Shown in pieces: positions 1-8,703 of a stretch of 49,954 nt of DNA. The notes beneath the pieces were generated by a model. It ran no database searches, was not told the DNA's origin, and saw only the letters and a program-made list of their open reading frames with translations. A program made the position numbers and the translations under genes. Origin of the DNA: an uncultured Clostridia bacterium (GTDB taxonomy: Bacteria; Bacillota; Clostridia; Christensenellales; CAG-917); assembly GCA_944332815.1 (NCBI GenBank), contig CALVKQ010000010.1:1-49954 (forward strand). Reading direction: 5' to 3'. Position 1 is the first letter of the stretch. Each line of letters begins with the position of its first letter.

Positions 1-86
1 GCGTCTGCGCGACGGCAGCCGCCGAACCCCTGCGGTGTTCTCATCCCCGACGCGTCACAATGAAGGTTATAACGAAATACACAATG

Positions 87-113
87 AAAAAGGACGCAAA
101 TCGCGTCCTTTTT
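87..113 (-). terminator. Terminator of the tRNA operon
   Basis: A GC-rich hairpin (stem at 92-97 paired with 103-108, extended by A/T pairs from 87 to 113) ends in a run of T when read on the minus strand. It lies directly after the 3' end of the tRNA-Lys gene, so it should end the tRNA transcript. The A and T runs on both sides make it potentially bidirectional. Confidence 0.8.
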
Positions 114-114
114 C

Positions 115-190
115 TGGTGACCCACCGGGGATTCGAACCCCGGACCATCGCATTAAAAGTGCGGTGCTCTACCGGCTGAGCTAGTGAGTC
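115..190 (-). tRNA. tRNA-Lys (TTT)
   Basis: The reverse complement folds as a standard cloverleaf. The acceptor stem GACTCAC pairs with GTGGGTC, the T-loop TTCGAAT is intact, and the anticodon loop CTTTTAA reads TTT. CCA is encoded. It is the last gene of a five-tRNA operon. Confidence 0.95.
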
Positions 191-195
191 TTATC

Positions 196-270
196 TGGCA
201 GGGGTAGCTGGATTCGAACCAACGAATGCCAGAATCAAAATCTGGTGCCTTACCGCTTGGCGATACCCCT
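196..270 (-). tRNA. tRNA-Gln (TTG)
   Basis: Reverse complement gives acceptor AGGGGTA/TACCCCT, an anticodon stem CCAGA/TCTGG around a loop with TTG, T-loop TTCGAAT and an encoded CCA end. Fourth gene of the operon. Confidence 0.95.
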
Positions 271-302
271 ACGGCTCGGCATCTGCCGAGATAATTGCGA
301 TG

Positions 303-380
303 TGGGGTGAGTAGTGGGATTCGAACCCACGGCCTTCAGGGCCACAACCTGACGCGCTAACCAACTGCGCTATACCCACC
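303..380 (-). tRNA. tRNA-His (GTG)
   Basis: Anticodon GTG sits in a CAGG/CCTG stem. The extra 5' G (position -1) opposite C73, the hallmark of tRNA-His, is present at 380, and CCA is encoded. Third gene of the operon. Confidence 0.95.
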
Positions 381-384
381 ATTG

Positions 385-461
385 TGGCGAGCCTGAAGAG
401 ATTCGAACTCCCGACACACGGCTTAGAAGGCCGTTGCTCTATCCTGCTGAGCTACAGGCTC
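385..461 (-). tRNA. tRNA-Arg (TCT)
   Basis: Acceptor GAGCCTG/CAGGCTC, anticodon stem ACGGC/GCCGT with loop CTTCTAA reading TCT, T-loop TTCGAAT, encoded CCA. Decodes AGA and AGG. Second gene of the operon. Confidence 0.95.
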
Positions 462-466
462 ATTTT

Positions 467-540
467 TGGAGCGAGTGATGGGAATCGAACCCACGTAGCC
501 AGCTTGGAAGGCTGGTATTCTACCATTGAACTACACTCGC
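467..540 (-). tRNA. tRNA-Gly (TCC)
   Basis: Acceptor GCGAGTG/CACTCGC, anticodon stem CCAGC/GCTGG with loop reading TCC, T-loop TTCGATT, encoded CCA. First gene of the operon, with its 5' end 44 bases downstream of the -10 box. Confidence 0.95.
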
Positions 541-584
541 ATAGGTTCGAGCAATCACCACATGGCATCAAATGATGCTTGAAA

Positions 585-613
585 ATATTATCACACGCGC
601 ACACCGATGTCAA
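585..613 (-). promoter_or_regulatory. Promoter of the tRNA operon
   Basis: On the minus strand TTGACA (613-608) is followed after exactly 17 bases by TAATAT (590-585). This near-consensus housekeeping promoter is placed correctly to transcribe the five tRNA genes, as expected for stable RNA. Confidence 0.85.
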
Positions 614-708
614 CGATTTTGAGCAATGTTGCTTCGGAATGGGCGGATGTTTGGTCACATCATGCCGCGCGCGGCAAAAGGGCAGTCCGCTCTCCGCGTC
701 TGCGCCGC

Positions 709-1170
709 CTAGAAGGGCACTATTTTGGTGAAGGCGCGCCCGTTCAGGACGCAGGTGTACGCATAAGTGCGCTGTCCGAACGCAGGGCAGGACGAGGAGC
801 CGGGGTTGACGAGGGTGAGCCCTGGGGTTTCCTCTATCACGGGGAGGTGAGTGTGCCCGAAAAACGCGAGCCTGCACCCCAGTTCTTCGGCGTGCAGGGA
901 GAGGGAGAGCAGGTCGTTCTTCACCCCGTACTTATGCCCGTGAGTGAGCAGCATTTTCACCCCTTCCTCCTCCACCACGAGCTCCTCGGGCAGGGGGAGA
1001 GAATCGCAGTTCCCCCTCACTCCGTAAAAGTTTTTGTGCAACGCCAGATCCCCCACGCTCTGCGCGCCGTCACCGAGGAAAAACACAAGATCGCTCTCCT
1101 CGGCTATCGCCGCGATGTGAGGGGGAAGTGGGTGGCCGTGACTGTCAGAAAACACAAAAATGCTTTTCAT
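709..1170 (-). CDS. YfcE/MJ0936-type metallophosphoesterase
   Basis: A 153-residue calcineurin-like phosphoesterase of the small YfcE/YsnB kind. The metal-binding pattern is visible in order: FSDSHG near the N-terminus (D and H), FFLGDG (GD motif), GVRGNCD (GNCD motif), LLTHGHKYG, and GHTHLP near residue 105. Family members hydrolyse phosphodiester or phosphomonoester model substrates, but the true substrate is unknown. It follows rdgB on the same strand after about 80 bases; rdgB and a YsnB-type gene are neighbours in many Bacillota, so co-transcription from the dinB promoter is likely. The start at 1170 has only a weak GGAAA ribosome site. The tRNA-operon promoter lies beyond its 3' end. 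Confidence 0.85.
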   Translation of the reverse strand: MKSIFVFSDSHGHPLPPHIAAIAEESDLVFFLGDGAQSVGDLALHKNFYGVRGNCDSLPLPEELVVEEEGVKMLLTHGHKYGVKNDLLSLSLHAEELGCRLAFFGHTHLPVIEETPGLTLVNPGSSSCPAFGQRTYAYTCVLNGRAFTKIVPF

Positions 1171-1251
1171 TTTCCATTCTCTGCATAGCTACCGTCATCG
1201 TGATATCTGCACATTCGCGCTGTTTATATGCCGATTTATGCGGTTAAAGCG

Positions 1252-1842
1252 CTAGAATTGCAAATTTTCCCGTTCGACGACGCGTTCCATCGCGCGCAGC
1301 GCCCTGCCGCGGTGACTGACGGAATTTTTTTCTTCCGGGGACGCTTCGGCAAAGGTTTTGTTCAGTTCGGGAGAGAAAAACAACGGGTCGTAACCGAAGC
1401 CTCCTTCTCCGCGTTCCTCGTCCAGTATCACGCCGTCCACGCGCCCCTCCGCCGTAAACTCTCTGCCGTCGGGCAGGCAGAGCGCTATGACGGAACAAAA
1501 GTGCGCGCTTCTGTCTTTTCCCGAGAGGTTCTTCAAAAGCAGAGCGTTGTTCGCCGCGTCGCTGTGTTCCGCCCCGGCGTATCTAGCGGAGTACACCCCG
1601 GGTGCGCCGTCCAGCGCGTCGCACATAAGACCGCTGTCGTCGGCGAGGGACGCCATGCCCGTCATGCGCAGTATGGTGCGCGCCTTTATCAACGCGTTTT
1701 CGGTCAGCGTTGTGCCCGTTTCTTCTATTTCGACGTCAATGCCGAGCTCCTCCAAAGAGTACATCTCGTCAAAGAAGCCGCCGAGCACGGTGCGGATCTC
1801 TTTCAATTTTTTCTTGTTGTTGGTCGCAATTGCTATTTTCAT
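1252..1842 (-). CDS. rdgB: XTP/dITP diphosphatase (RdgB/HAM1)
   Basis: House-cleaning pyrophosphatase that converts XTP, dITP and ITP to the monophosphate and keeps deaminated purines out of nucleic acids. The N-terminus carries the substrate-binding pattern IAIATNNKKKLKEI, followed by the LADDSGLMCDALDGAPGV block with the catalytic aspartates, GFGYDPLFF, and SHRGRAL near the C-terminus. 196 residues is normal. I chose ATG 1842 because GAGG lies five bases upstream; a GTG two codons earlier (1848) has no site. That ribosome site overlaps the dinB stop codon, indicating translational coupling. Confidence 0.93.
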   Translation of the reverse strand: MKIAIATNNKKKLKEIRTVLGGFFDEMYSLEELGIDVEIEETGTTLTENALIKARTILRMTGMASLADDSGLMCDALDGAPGVYSARYAGAEHSDAANNALLLKNLSGKDRSAHFCSVIALCLPDGREFTAEGRVDGVILDEERGEGGFGYDPLFFSPELNKTFAEASPEEKNSVSHRGRALRAMERVVERENLQF

Positions 1843-1849
1843 GTTCACC

Positions 1850-3082
1850 TCATCTTTTGAAAGGGAGAAAATCGTCGTCCTCGTGCAGGTTGTTCGCGAG
1901 GTCGTTTTTCAGCATAAGTCCGCGCTTTACGGCTTTGTAGCCGTACTTTTCGCGGATGGCGTCCAGGCTCTTTCCCAACATCTCTTCCTTTTCGTCGCGC
2001 TCCGTTCCGAAGATGGACAGTTGCGTCACGCTGCCGTCCGAAAGTTTGGTGGCGGCGACCGTGACCGAACGCAGAGGTTGTGGGAAAGAGTGCAGTTTCG
2101 GCAGCAGGCTCATCGCTTTTTCGGCGATGACGGAAGCGTCCGTGGTTGGGGAGGAGAGGGAGCACTGCGCGGATCTGAAAGAGAGAGTGGCTGCCTCGCG
2201 CACGGAAAGCCCAACCCCTTCTGCGGAAAGCCCGTAACGGCGCAGGCGCATGGCGACCAGTTCCGCAAGGGCGTAGACCACGATGCGGACGTCCTCCTCC
2301 GAGGTCATGTCGCGCGGCGTGGTAGTGCCGTGACTGACACTTTTAGGCGCGCGTTTGTCGTAATAAAGTCTTACTTCGTCCGTTTCGATGCCGCGAGCGG
2401 CGTCCGACATCTTGTCCGCCACGATGCCGAAATGTTCGCGCAGCATCCCTCTGTCGGCGGCGGCGAGAGCGCGTATGGTGCGTATCCCGAGCAGCTCCAA
2501 TTTGCGCGAAGTGCTTTTGCCTATCATGATGAGTTCGGAGGGGGACATATCGCCGATGACGTCCATGTAATGTTCGCGGTCCAGGACCACGGTGGCATCC
2601 GGTTTTTTGAGGTCGCTCCCCAGCTTTGCCAGCACTTTCGTGAAGGATACGCCCACGGAGATGGTCAGCCCCGTGCGCGCTTTTACGGTTTCGCGTATCC
2701 TGTCGCCCAGCGCTTTGCCGTCGCATCCGAACAGTTTCAGCGACCCCGTGACGTCCAGCCAGCATTCGTCCAGCCCGAAACTCTCCACGCGGTCGGTGAA
2801 CTCCGTGTATATCCCGAAGACCTGCTTGCTGTAACGCACGTATTCGTCATAATGAGGGGGGACGAAAACTATGCCGGGGCACTTTTTTTTGGATATCCAT
2901 ATCGCTTCCCCGGTGGCGACTCCTGCGGCTTTTGCGAGCATATTTTTGGCGAGCACGATGCCGTGACGCTGTTCGGGGTCGCCGCATACGGCAAGCGGCA
3001 TCCCGTCGTATTCGGGATGCGCCTTTTGTTCCACCGAAGCGTAGAAATTGTTCAGATCGCAATGCAGGATGACCCTGTCCAT
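1850..3082 (-). CDS. dinB: DNA polymerase IV (Y-family)
   Basis: Error-prone translesion polymerase. The protein opens with VILHCDLNNFYASVE, the conserved Y-family motif with the first catalytic aspartate, and has SFGLDECWLDVT with the Asp-Glu pair near residue 105. A helix-hairpin-helix and little-finger region follow, giving 410 residues, the usual size. I start it at ATG 3082: an upstream in-frame start at 3112 would lie inside the promoter. No Shine-Dalgarno precedes 3082, and a TATAAT box ends six bases upstream, so the mRNA may be leaderless. No clear beta-clamp motif was assigned at the C-terminus. First gene of dinB-rdgB-phosphoesterase. Confidence 0.93.
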   Translation of the reverse strand: MDRVILHCDLNNFYASVEQKAHPEYDGMPLAVCGDPEQRHGIVLAKNMLAKAAGVATGEAIWISKKKCPGIVFVPPHYDEYVRYSKQVFGIYTEFTDRVESFGLDECWLDVTGSLKLFGCDGKALGDRIRETVKARTGLTISVGVSFTKVLAKLGSDLKKPDATVVLDREHYMDVIGDMSPSELIMIGKSTSRKLELLGIRTIRALAAADRGMLREHFGIVADKMSDAARGIETDEVRLYYDKRAPKSVSHGTTTPRDMTSEEDVRIVVYALAELVAMRLRRYGLSAEGVGLSVREAATLSFRSAQCSLSSPTTDASVIAEKAMSLLPKLHSFPQPLRSVTVAATKLSDGSVTQLSIFGTERDEKEEMLGKSLDAIREKYGYKAVKRGLMLKNDLANNLHEDDDFLPFKR

Positions 3083-3088
3083 ATGCGT

Positions 3089-3117
3089 ATTATACACAAT
3101 TTCCTGTTGCAAAACAA
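3089..3117 (-). promoter_or_regulatory. dinB promoter, predicts a leaderless mRNA
   Basis: On the minus strand TTGTTT (3117-3112), a 17-base spacer and TATAAT (3094-3089). The normal start point, about seven bases beyond the -10 box, falls on the dinB ATG at 3082. It shares its -35 region with the divergent galE promoter. Confidence 0.65.
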
Positions 3118-3135
3118 TATGCGCAAGGGTATAAT
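3107..3135 (+). promoter_or_regulatory. galE-mcsAB-clpC promoter
   Basis: TTGCAA (3107-3112), 17 bases, TATAAT (3130-3135). The -35 box overlaps the -35 box of the divergent dinB promoter at position 3112, so the two promoters probably compete for polymerase. No CtsR-like heptad repeat (GGTCAAA type) is visible here. Confidence 0.75.
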
Positions 3136-3152
3136 TATCAAAGAAAATATAC

Positions 3153-3170
3153 CGCGTGCCAACGCACGCG
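3153..3170 (+). promoter_or_regulatory. Hairpin abutting the galE ribosome site
   Basis: CGCGTGC-CAAC-GCACGCG forms a perfect 7-bp stem with a four-base loop. It ends one base before the AGGAGG that serves galE (start 3181). It could be an mRNA structure tuning translation or an 18-bp operator palindrome for a DNA-binding protein; the sequence alone does not decide. Confidence 0.5.
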
Positions 3171-3180
3171 AGGAGGGATC

Positions 3181-4164
3181 ATGATACTCGTCACCGGAGG
3201 AGCAGGTTACATAGGTTCTCACACCGTCAGAGAACTGCGCGAAAGAGGCGCGGACGTCGTGGTGTACGACAATCTCGTCACCGGACATATCGAGGCGGTC
3301 GGCGACGCGCCTTTCGTCAAAGGCGACATCTTCGACAAGGAACTTCTGGTCAAGACTTTTGCGGAATATAAGGTGGATTCCGTTGTGCATTTCGCCGCGT
3401 ATTCGCTGGTGGGAGAGAGCATGAGCGACCCTGCCAAGTATTACCGCAACAACGTCGCGGGCACTCTGTCGCTGCTGGACGCCATGTTGGAGGGGGGAGT
3501 GAAATATCTGGTGTTCTCCTCCTCCGCCGCCACCTACGGCGATACGGGCGACGGGCTCATCACGGAGGACAGCCCCCAGCGTCCGACCAGCGTTTACGGG
3601 CAGACCAAACTCATGATGGAGCAGTTCATGAGCGATTACGACAAAGCGTACGGCATGAAGTACGTCGCGTTGCGTTATTTCAACGCCGCAGGGGCGCATC
3701 GCAGCGGCGAGATAGGCGAGGCGCACAAGCCGGAGTCCCACCTCATCCCCATCATCCTGCAAGCCGCATTGGGACAGCGCAGCCACATTGGCATCTTCGG
3801 CGACGATTATCCCACGCGTGACGGCACCTGCATCCGCGACTATATCCACATCACCGACCTTGCCGACGCGCACATCAGGGCGCTCGACTATCTCAAAAAC
3901 GGAGGGAAGTCCACTTATTACAACCTCGGAAACGGCAACGGGTTCTCGGTGAAGGAGGTCATAGACACCGCTCGCCGCGTCACGGGCATAGACATTCCGG
4001 CAAAGGTGGAGGGCAGACGTCCCGGCGACCCGGCAACTCTCGTCGCGTCCAGCGACAAGATAAAGCGCGAGCTCGGCTGGAAGCCCTCCTACGATACGCT
4101 GGAAGAGATAGTCGCGTCCGCGTGGAAATGGCACAGCACCCACCCGAACGGGTTCGCAAAATGA
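3181..4164 (+). CDS. galE: UDP-glucose 4-epimerase
   Basis: Interconverts UDP-glucose and UDP-galactose with tightly bound NAD, feeding galactose use and surface glycan synthesis. The Rossmann motif TGGAGYIGSH is at residues 5-14, the catalytic Ser region at SSSAATYG, and the YGQTK catalytic tetrad near residue 140. LRYFNAAGA and GTCIRDYIH are typical of GalE. 327 residues is full length. AGGAGG precedes ATG 3181. Its TGA stop overlaps the mcsA start, so it is translationally coupled to the clp genes, an unusual partnership because galE has no known role in protein quality control. Confidence 0.95.
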   Translation: MILVTGGAGYIGSHTVRELRERGADVVVYDNLVTGHIEAVGDAPFVKGDIFDKELLVKTFAEYKVDSVVHFAAYSLVGESMSDPAKYYRNNVAGTLSLLDAMLEGGVKYLVFSSSAATYGDTGDGLITEDSPQRPTSVYGQTKLMMEQFMSDYDKAYGMKYVALRYFNAAGAHRSGEIGEAHKPESHLIPIILQAALGQRSHIGIFGDDYPTRDGTCIRDYIHITDLADAHIRALDYLKNGGKSTYYNLGNGNGFSVKEVIDTARRVTGIDIPAKVEGRRPGDPATLVASSDKIKRELGWKPSYDTLEEIVASAWKWHSTHPNGFAK

Positions 4165-4496
4165 AGAGGTGCGACCTTTGCGGCGAACGTCCCGGCGTGC
4201 TGACGGACAGGACCGTCGTCAACAACGGCGCGGTGGAGTTTTGCTTTTGCGAAAGATGTTATGACGAGATACGCCGTTCGGGCATGACTACGCTGGAAGT
4301 CATGAGCCTCGCCGCGGCGAAATCGGGCAGGGAGTGCCCCGTCTGCGGCATGACGGCGGAAAAGTTCGCGGAAGGTTTTCTTTTCGGTTGCCCGGAATGT
4401 TACAAGCATATGCGTTCCGTCGCGATGTCGGCAGCTGCCGCGTCGCAGGGCGGAAGGGTCAGGCACGTGGGCAAAGTGCCGGGAGGTAAGTTCTGA
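4161..4496 (+). CDS. mcsA: McsA, zinc-binding activator of arginine kinase McsB
   Basis: A 111-residue protein with four CxxC motifs (CDLC, CERC, CPVC, CPEC), the zinc-finger arrangement of McsA. McsA activates the arginine kinase McsB and helps mark proteins for ClpC-ClpP. The family usually has a C-terminal UVR segment of acidic/basic helices; that part is shortened or absent here, making the protein smaller than typical. The start at 4161 (ATGA overlap with galE) puts CDLCGERP at the N-terminus; an in-frame ATG at 4122 lies inside galE. mcsB follows with a TGATG overlap. Confidence 0.85.
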   Translation: MKRCDLCGERPGVLTDRTVVNNGAVEFCFCERCYDEIRRSGMTTLEVMSLAAAKSGRECPVCGMTAEKFAEGFLFGCPECYKHMRSVAMSAAAASQGGRVRHVGKVPGGKF

Positions 4497-5521
4497 TGGA
4501 CGCCTCCGCACGCGAACTCACGCGTTTCAACGTCATATCCTCGCGCATCAGGCTGGCGCGCAACGTGGTGGGGATGCCTTTCCCCTCCGCGCGCAGGAGG
4601 GAGGACCCGAAAGTCCTCGCCGTGCTGGCTTCCGCTGCGGCGGACGCCGCTCGCGGCTTTATGGATTTCCAGCTGCTTTATATGCGTGAACTGGACGATA
4701 TCAGAAAAAACGCGCTCGTGGAGAGGCACCTCATCTCGCCCATGCTTGCGAGGAACACCGCAAACGGCGCCGTGTTGCTGGAACGCAGCGAGAGCATTTC
4801 CGTCATGCTCAACGAAGAGGACAGGATAAGAGAGCAGTGCATCGTCCGCGGCTTCGACCTCGAAGGGGCGTACGCACGGCTGAGCGGATACGACGCCGCG
4901 CTTGCGGAGAGGCTCCCCCCGGCGTTTGACAGGGAGCTCGGTTATCTCACCGCTTGTCCCACCAACCTGGGGACGGGCATGCGCGCCTCCGTGATGCTCT
5001 TCCTGCCTGCGCTCAGGCTCGCCGGGGCGATAGAGGAGGAAGTGACCGCGATGATACGCGATCGCGGCATGACGGTGCGCGGAGTCTACGGGGAGGGCAG
5101 CCGCGCGAAAGGGGATATGTATCAGCTTTCCAACACCCATACTCTCGGGGTGACGGAGGGGGATATAATTGCTGCGGTGCAGCGCGCCGCGCTGGAACTT
5201 TGTCTGAAAGAGAGCGTCGCTCTTCAAGCGCTGGCGAGGAAAAAAGGCGCCGCGCTATATGACAAGATCACGCGCAGTTACGGCATCCTGACCAACGCGT
5301 ACAAGCTCTCTTCCTCCGAACTGATGAACTTCATATCGGATGTGAAGATGGGAGTGATATTGAACATATTGCCGCTTAAAAGCACCAAAACGCTGGATAA
5401 ACTGCTTGTTTGGTGTTCTGCGGCAAATCTTGCCGCGGTGACGGGCGATTGTGACGCGACATTGCGCGACATGCGGCGCGCCGCCATCGTCAAGGAGATC
5501 CTCGGGAAGGAGAAGTTATGA
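4496..5521 (+). CDS. mcsB: Protein arginine kinase McsB
   Basis: Phosphorylates arginine residues on damaged proteins, creating the degron recognised by the ClpC N-domain. The phosphagen-kinase-like domain is visible: SSRIRLARN near residue 16, NEEDRIREQ near residue 105, and TACPTNLGTGMRAS with the conserved cysteine near residue 155. 341 residues is close to the usual 350-360. Translationally coupled on both sides (TGATG with mcsA, ATGA with clpC), consistent with fixed stoichiometry in a McsA-McsB-ClpC system. Confidence 0.95.
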   Translation: MDASARELTRFNVISSRIRLARNVVGMPFPSARRREDPKVLAVLASAAADAARGFMDFQLLYMRELDDIRKNALVERHLISPMLARNTANGAVLLERSESISVMLNEEDRIREQCIVRGFDLEGAYARLSGYDAALAERLPPAFDRELGYLTACPTNLGTGMRASVMLFLPALRLAGAIEEEVTAMIRDRGMTVRGVYGEGSRAKGDMYQLSNTHTLGVTEGDIIAAVQRAALELCLKESVALQALARKKGAALYDKITRSYGILTNAYKLSSSELMNFISDVKMGVILNILPLKSTKTLDKLLVWCSAANLAAVTGDCDATLRDMRRAAIVKEILGKEKL

Positions 5522-8031
5522 ATTATTCTGAAAATTTCGGCGACGTTCTGAACAGAGCGATAGACCTTGCTTCGCGCACGGGCGGTCTTGTCTGCACGGA
5601 GCATTTGCTGTACGGTCTGGCGGCGCAGACGGGGTGCGTGGCGCAGCGCGTGCTGGGAGCGGCGCACATCTCCGGCGACGACGTGTTGCAGTTGTTCACT
5701 CCGCGCAACCGTCTGACGAGGGTCACCATGTCAACGCGCGCGGCAAGAGCCGTGTCGGAGGCGGAGGACATCGCGCGCAGGGCAGGGTCCACGATGATGA
5801 ACACGGAGCATTTGCTGCTTGCCGTCATAAGCGATCGCGAGAGCGTGGCGGCGCAGGTGCTGGAAAAGAGGTGGCACGTCGATCTTGCCGCCATGGCGGA
5901 GGTGCTCACCGATGAGATAAACGCGGCGGCGCGCCGCGCGGCGAACAGCCGCGGCACCATGACCATGGACGACGTGGTCAGGGTCATCGATCACATCTTT
6001 TCCGCCGACGACGGCGAACAGAACGTCCGGACGGCGGAGGGAGCGAGAGGCGGAACGCGTCCGGAGGGCGCGCTGCCCGAAGAGTTGGCGCAGCTCGGCA
6101 CCGACCTCACCGAAAAGGCGAGGCAGGGCAAACTCGACCCCGTCATAGGCAGGGGCAAGGAGATAGAGCGCATAATACAGATCCTTTGCCGCAGGACCAA
6201 GAACAACCCCGTCCTCATAGGCGAGCCCGGCGTGGGCAAGAGCGCGATCGTGGACGGATTGGCGCAGGCAATCGTTGCGAGCAAGGTGCCGGACATCCTG
6301 CTCGGCAAGATAGTTTTTTCCTTGGACATCACGTCGCTGCTTGCAGGCACGCGCTATCGCGGCGATTTCGAAGAGAGGCTGAAAAAGGCGATAAGCAACA
6401 TAAAGCAGGCAGGCAACATCATCCTGTTCATCGACGAGATACACATGATAATGGGCGCAGGAGCCACGGGCGAGAGCGGTATGGACGTCGCGAACATCCT
6501 CAAACCCATGCTCGCGCGCGGAGAATTGCAGACCATAGGCGCAACGACGGTGGAGGAGTACAGGAAGTATTTCGAAAAGGACGCGGCATTGGAGCGCAGG
6601 TTCCAGCCCATCATGGTGGATCAGCCCACCGTGTCGGACACGATAGAGATATTGCAGGGGCTGAAAGAAAAGTACGAACAGCACCACAAGGTGGAGATAA
6701 CCGACGAGGCGATATCGGCGGCGGCGATACTTTCCGACCGCTATATCACCGACCGTTTCCTTCCCGACAAAGCCATCGACCTCATAGACGAGGCGGCGAG
6801 CAGGAAAAAGATACTCGGCTTCACCACGCCTCCCGAGATACGCAAGTTGGAGGAGCGGATAAAAGAGGTCGAACTGAACAAAAACGAAGCGGCGCGGCAT
6901 GAGCAGTACGAGCGTGCGGACAAGCTCAAACGCGAACGCGACGGTCTGGTGGAGCAGAAGGAAAAACTGCAGGCGGAATGGAACGAGCGCAGCAGGGACG
7001 CCAAACTTTCGATAGGCGAGGAGGAAGTCGCGGAGATAGTCGCGGAATGGACGGGCATCCCCGTCAGAAAGATCACGGAAGGGGAGAGCGAGAAACTCAA
7101 ACACCTCGAAGATATCCTGCACGCGCGCGTCATAGGACAGAGCGAAGCGGTGACCGCCGTCGCCAAGGCGATAAGAAGGGCGAGAGCAGGGCTGAAAGAC
7201 CCCAAACGTCCGATAGGGTCATTCATCTTCCTGGGACCTACGGGCGTAGGTAAGACGGAACTGGCAAAAGCGCTCGCCGAAGCGATGTTCGGCGACGAGG
7301 ATCTGCTCATCCGCGTGGATATGTCCGAGTATATGGAAAAACACAACGTGTCCAAACTCATCGGTTCCGCGCCGGGTTACGTCGGCTACGACGAGGGCGG
7401 ACAGCTCACCGAAAAAGTGCGCAGAAAACCTTACTCCGTCGTGCTCTTCGACGAGATAGAAAAGGCGCATCCCGAGGTGTTCAACATTTTGCTCCAGATC
7501 CTCGACGACGGCAGACTCACGGACAGTCACGGCAGGGTGGTCAGCTTCAAAAACACCATTGTCATAATGACCTCCAACATTGGGGCGGCGGAGATAGGCA
7601 AGATGCGTGCGCCGCTCGGGTTCGGCACTTCGGCAGGGCGCGCGGAAAGCGAGTACGAGAACATGAAAGAAAGGCAGATGCAAGCCCTCAAAGACGCCAT
7701 GAAACCGGAGCTTATCAACCGCATCGACGAGATAATCTTCTTCCACCGCCTGACGAGAGAGGATATAGGCAGGATAGCGGACATCATGTTCGCCGCGCTG
7801 GAAAAGAGGCTGGAAGAGCGCGACGTCACCGTCGAGATGACCGAGGAAGCAAAGGAGTTCATCGTCAAAGAAGGTTACAATGAGGAGTACGGCGCAAGAC
7901 CTCTTCGCCGCACCATACAACGCCTTGTAGAGGACAAACTCAGCGAAATGCTCCTTGCCGGCAGCATCACGGACGGCGACAGCGTGAAAGTCACTGTGCA
8001 GGACGGCGCTCTCGCTTTTCAGAAAAAGTAA
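5518..8031 (+). CDS. clpC: ClpC AAA+ unfoldase
   Basis: Hsp100 unfoldase that feeds phosphoarginine-tagged or adaptor-delivered proteins to ClpP. In order: an N-terminal double-repeat Clp_N domain (to about residue 145), a first AAA+ module with GEPGVGKS at 235-242 and ILFIDEIH, a UVR-bearing middle segment with [19 protein letters not shown], and a second AAA+ module with GPTGVGKT at 573-580 and [15 protein letters not shown]. The C-terminal D2 small domain is complete, for 837 residues in all. Starts at ATG 5518 within the mcsB stop. The operon lacks ctsR, the repressor that normally heads it. Confidence 0.97.
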   Translation: MNYSENFGDVLNRAIDLASRTGGLVCTEHLLYGLAAQTGCVAQRVLGAAHISGDDVLQLFTPRNRLTRVTMSTRAARAVSEAEDIARRAGSTMMNTEHLLLAVISDRESVAAQVLEKRWHVDLAAMAEVLTDEINAAARRAANSRGTMTMDDVVRVIDHIFSADDGEQNVRTAEGARGGTRPEGALPEELAQLGTDLTEKARQGKLDPVIGRGKEIERIIQILCRRTKNNPVLIGEPGVGKSAIVDGLAQAIVASKVPDILLGKIVFSLDITSLLAGTRYRGDFEERLKKAISNIKQAGNIILFIDEIHMIMGAGATGESGMDVANILKPMLARGELQTIGATTVEEYRKYFEKDAALERRFQPIMVDQPTVSDTIEILQGLKEKYEQHHKVEITDEAISAAAILSDRYITDRFLPDKAIDLIDEAASRKKILGFTTPPEIRKLEERIKEVELNKNEAARHEQYERADKLKRERDGLVEQKEKLQAEWNERSRDAKLSIGEEEVAEIVAEWTGIPVRKITEGESEKLKHLEDILHARVIGQSEAVTAVAKAIRRARAGLKDPKRPIGSFIFLGPTGVGKTELAKALAEAMFGDEDLLIRVDMSEYMEKHNVSKLIGSAPGYVGYDEGGQLTEKVRRKPYSVVLFDEIEKAHPEVFNILLQILDDGRLTDSHGRVVSFKNTIVIMTSNIGAAEIGKMRAPLGFGTSAGRAESEYENMKERQMQALKDAMKPELINRIDEIIFFHRLTREDIGRIADIMFAALEKRLEERDVTVEMTEEAKEFIVKEGYNEEYGARPLRRTIQRLVEDKLSEMLLAGSITDGDSVKVTVQDGALAFQKK

Positions 8032-8120
8032 AAACCGGTAAAAAACCAAAAAGAAAAGAGCGCCCGGATCATTAAGCGCTCATCCGAAGAGGGGATGATA
8101 TATCCCGATATCAAACAGTG

Positions 8121-8157
8121 TTTTCAAAAAGGCGCAGGCAATGCGCCTTTTTGAAAA
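8121..8157. terminator. Bidirectional terminator after clpC
   Basis: A 16-bp inverted repeat (8121-8136 with 8142-8157, loop of five) has a GC core GGCGCA/TGCGCC flanked by A5/T5 runs on both sides. It can end the clpC transcript and the opposing gene at 8175-8633. Confidence 0.85.
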
Positions 8158-8174
8158 GTAAGTTTCCGTGGGGG

Positions 8175-8633
8175 TCAGACGTTGCCGTCCGCGATGATGA
8201 CGGCGCGGTCGAATATGCCGTTCACTGCGCCCAGCGTCATGTCCAGCGCTTCCGTCGCCTGTCTGAAAGCCGTGTTCTCGTCGGCGGAGAGCAGGATAGT
8301 GTATTTGTGGTACGCCTGGCGGAGTTTGCGGTAGATGCCGACAAAACCGCAGGTCAATGTGAGGTTGAGTTCGTTGAAAGCGGCGGCTTCGGCGTCCAGT
8401 TTGTCCGCGTCGAGGTCGGCGGCAAAGGTGGTGAATATCTGCAACAGCTGCCTTTGGCTGCCGTTGAAAGCTACGGGGACGCAGCATATCTCCGTGATCG
8501 CGGTGCCGCCCGCCCTCCCCAGCCCCGAGAGGCTGACTTTCAGGACATCTATCCCGTTCTGCGTGACGCGCGCGGTCTGCCTGCCTGAGTCCTGAAGCAA
8601 AGTTTCGAGATAAAGCAAAACGTCGACTTTCAT
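8175..8633 (-). CDS. Uncharacterised protein, 152 residues
   Basis: I do not recognise this family. The predicted protein begins MKVDVLLYLETLL and is soluble: no signal peptide, no membrane segment, no cysteine motif. It looks like an alpha/beta fold with a strand-rich first half and helical second half. The start at 8633 is supported by AAGGGGG seven to eight bases upstream; an earlier in-frame ATG at 8696 lies upstream of the predicted promoter. It has its own promoter (8662-8690) and a shared terminator, so it is probably monocistronic. Confidence 0.7.
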   Translation of the reverse strand: MKVDVLLYLETLLQDSGRQTARVTQNGIDVLKVSLSGLGRAGGTAITEICCVPVAFNGSQRQLLQIFTTFAADLDADKLDAEAAAFNELNLTLTCGFVGIYRKLRQAYHKYTILLSADENTAFRQATEALDMTLGAVNGIFDRAVIIADGNV

Positions 8634-8661
8634 GGTTTTCCCCCTTAAAGCGGTCAAAAAA

Positions 8662-8690
8662 ATTTTAGCATATTTATCACCGTGAGTCAA
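8662..8690 (-). promoter_or_regulatory. Promoter of the gene at 8175-8633
   Basis: Minus strand: TTGACT (8690-8685), 17-base spacer, TAAAAT (8667-8662), 28 bases before the start codon. Confidence 0.75.
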
Positions 8691-8703
8691 CGGCAACCGT
8701 TAC

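Noticed and set aside
3085..3180. CtsR or CIRCE operator upstream of galE-clpC
   Set aside because: Neither the GGTCAAA-type heptad pair nor the TTAGCACTC/GAGTGCTAA pair is present.
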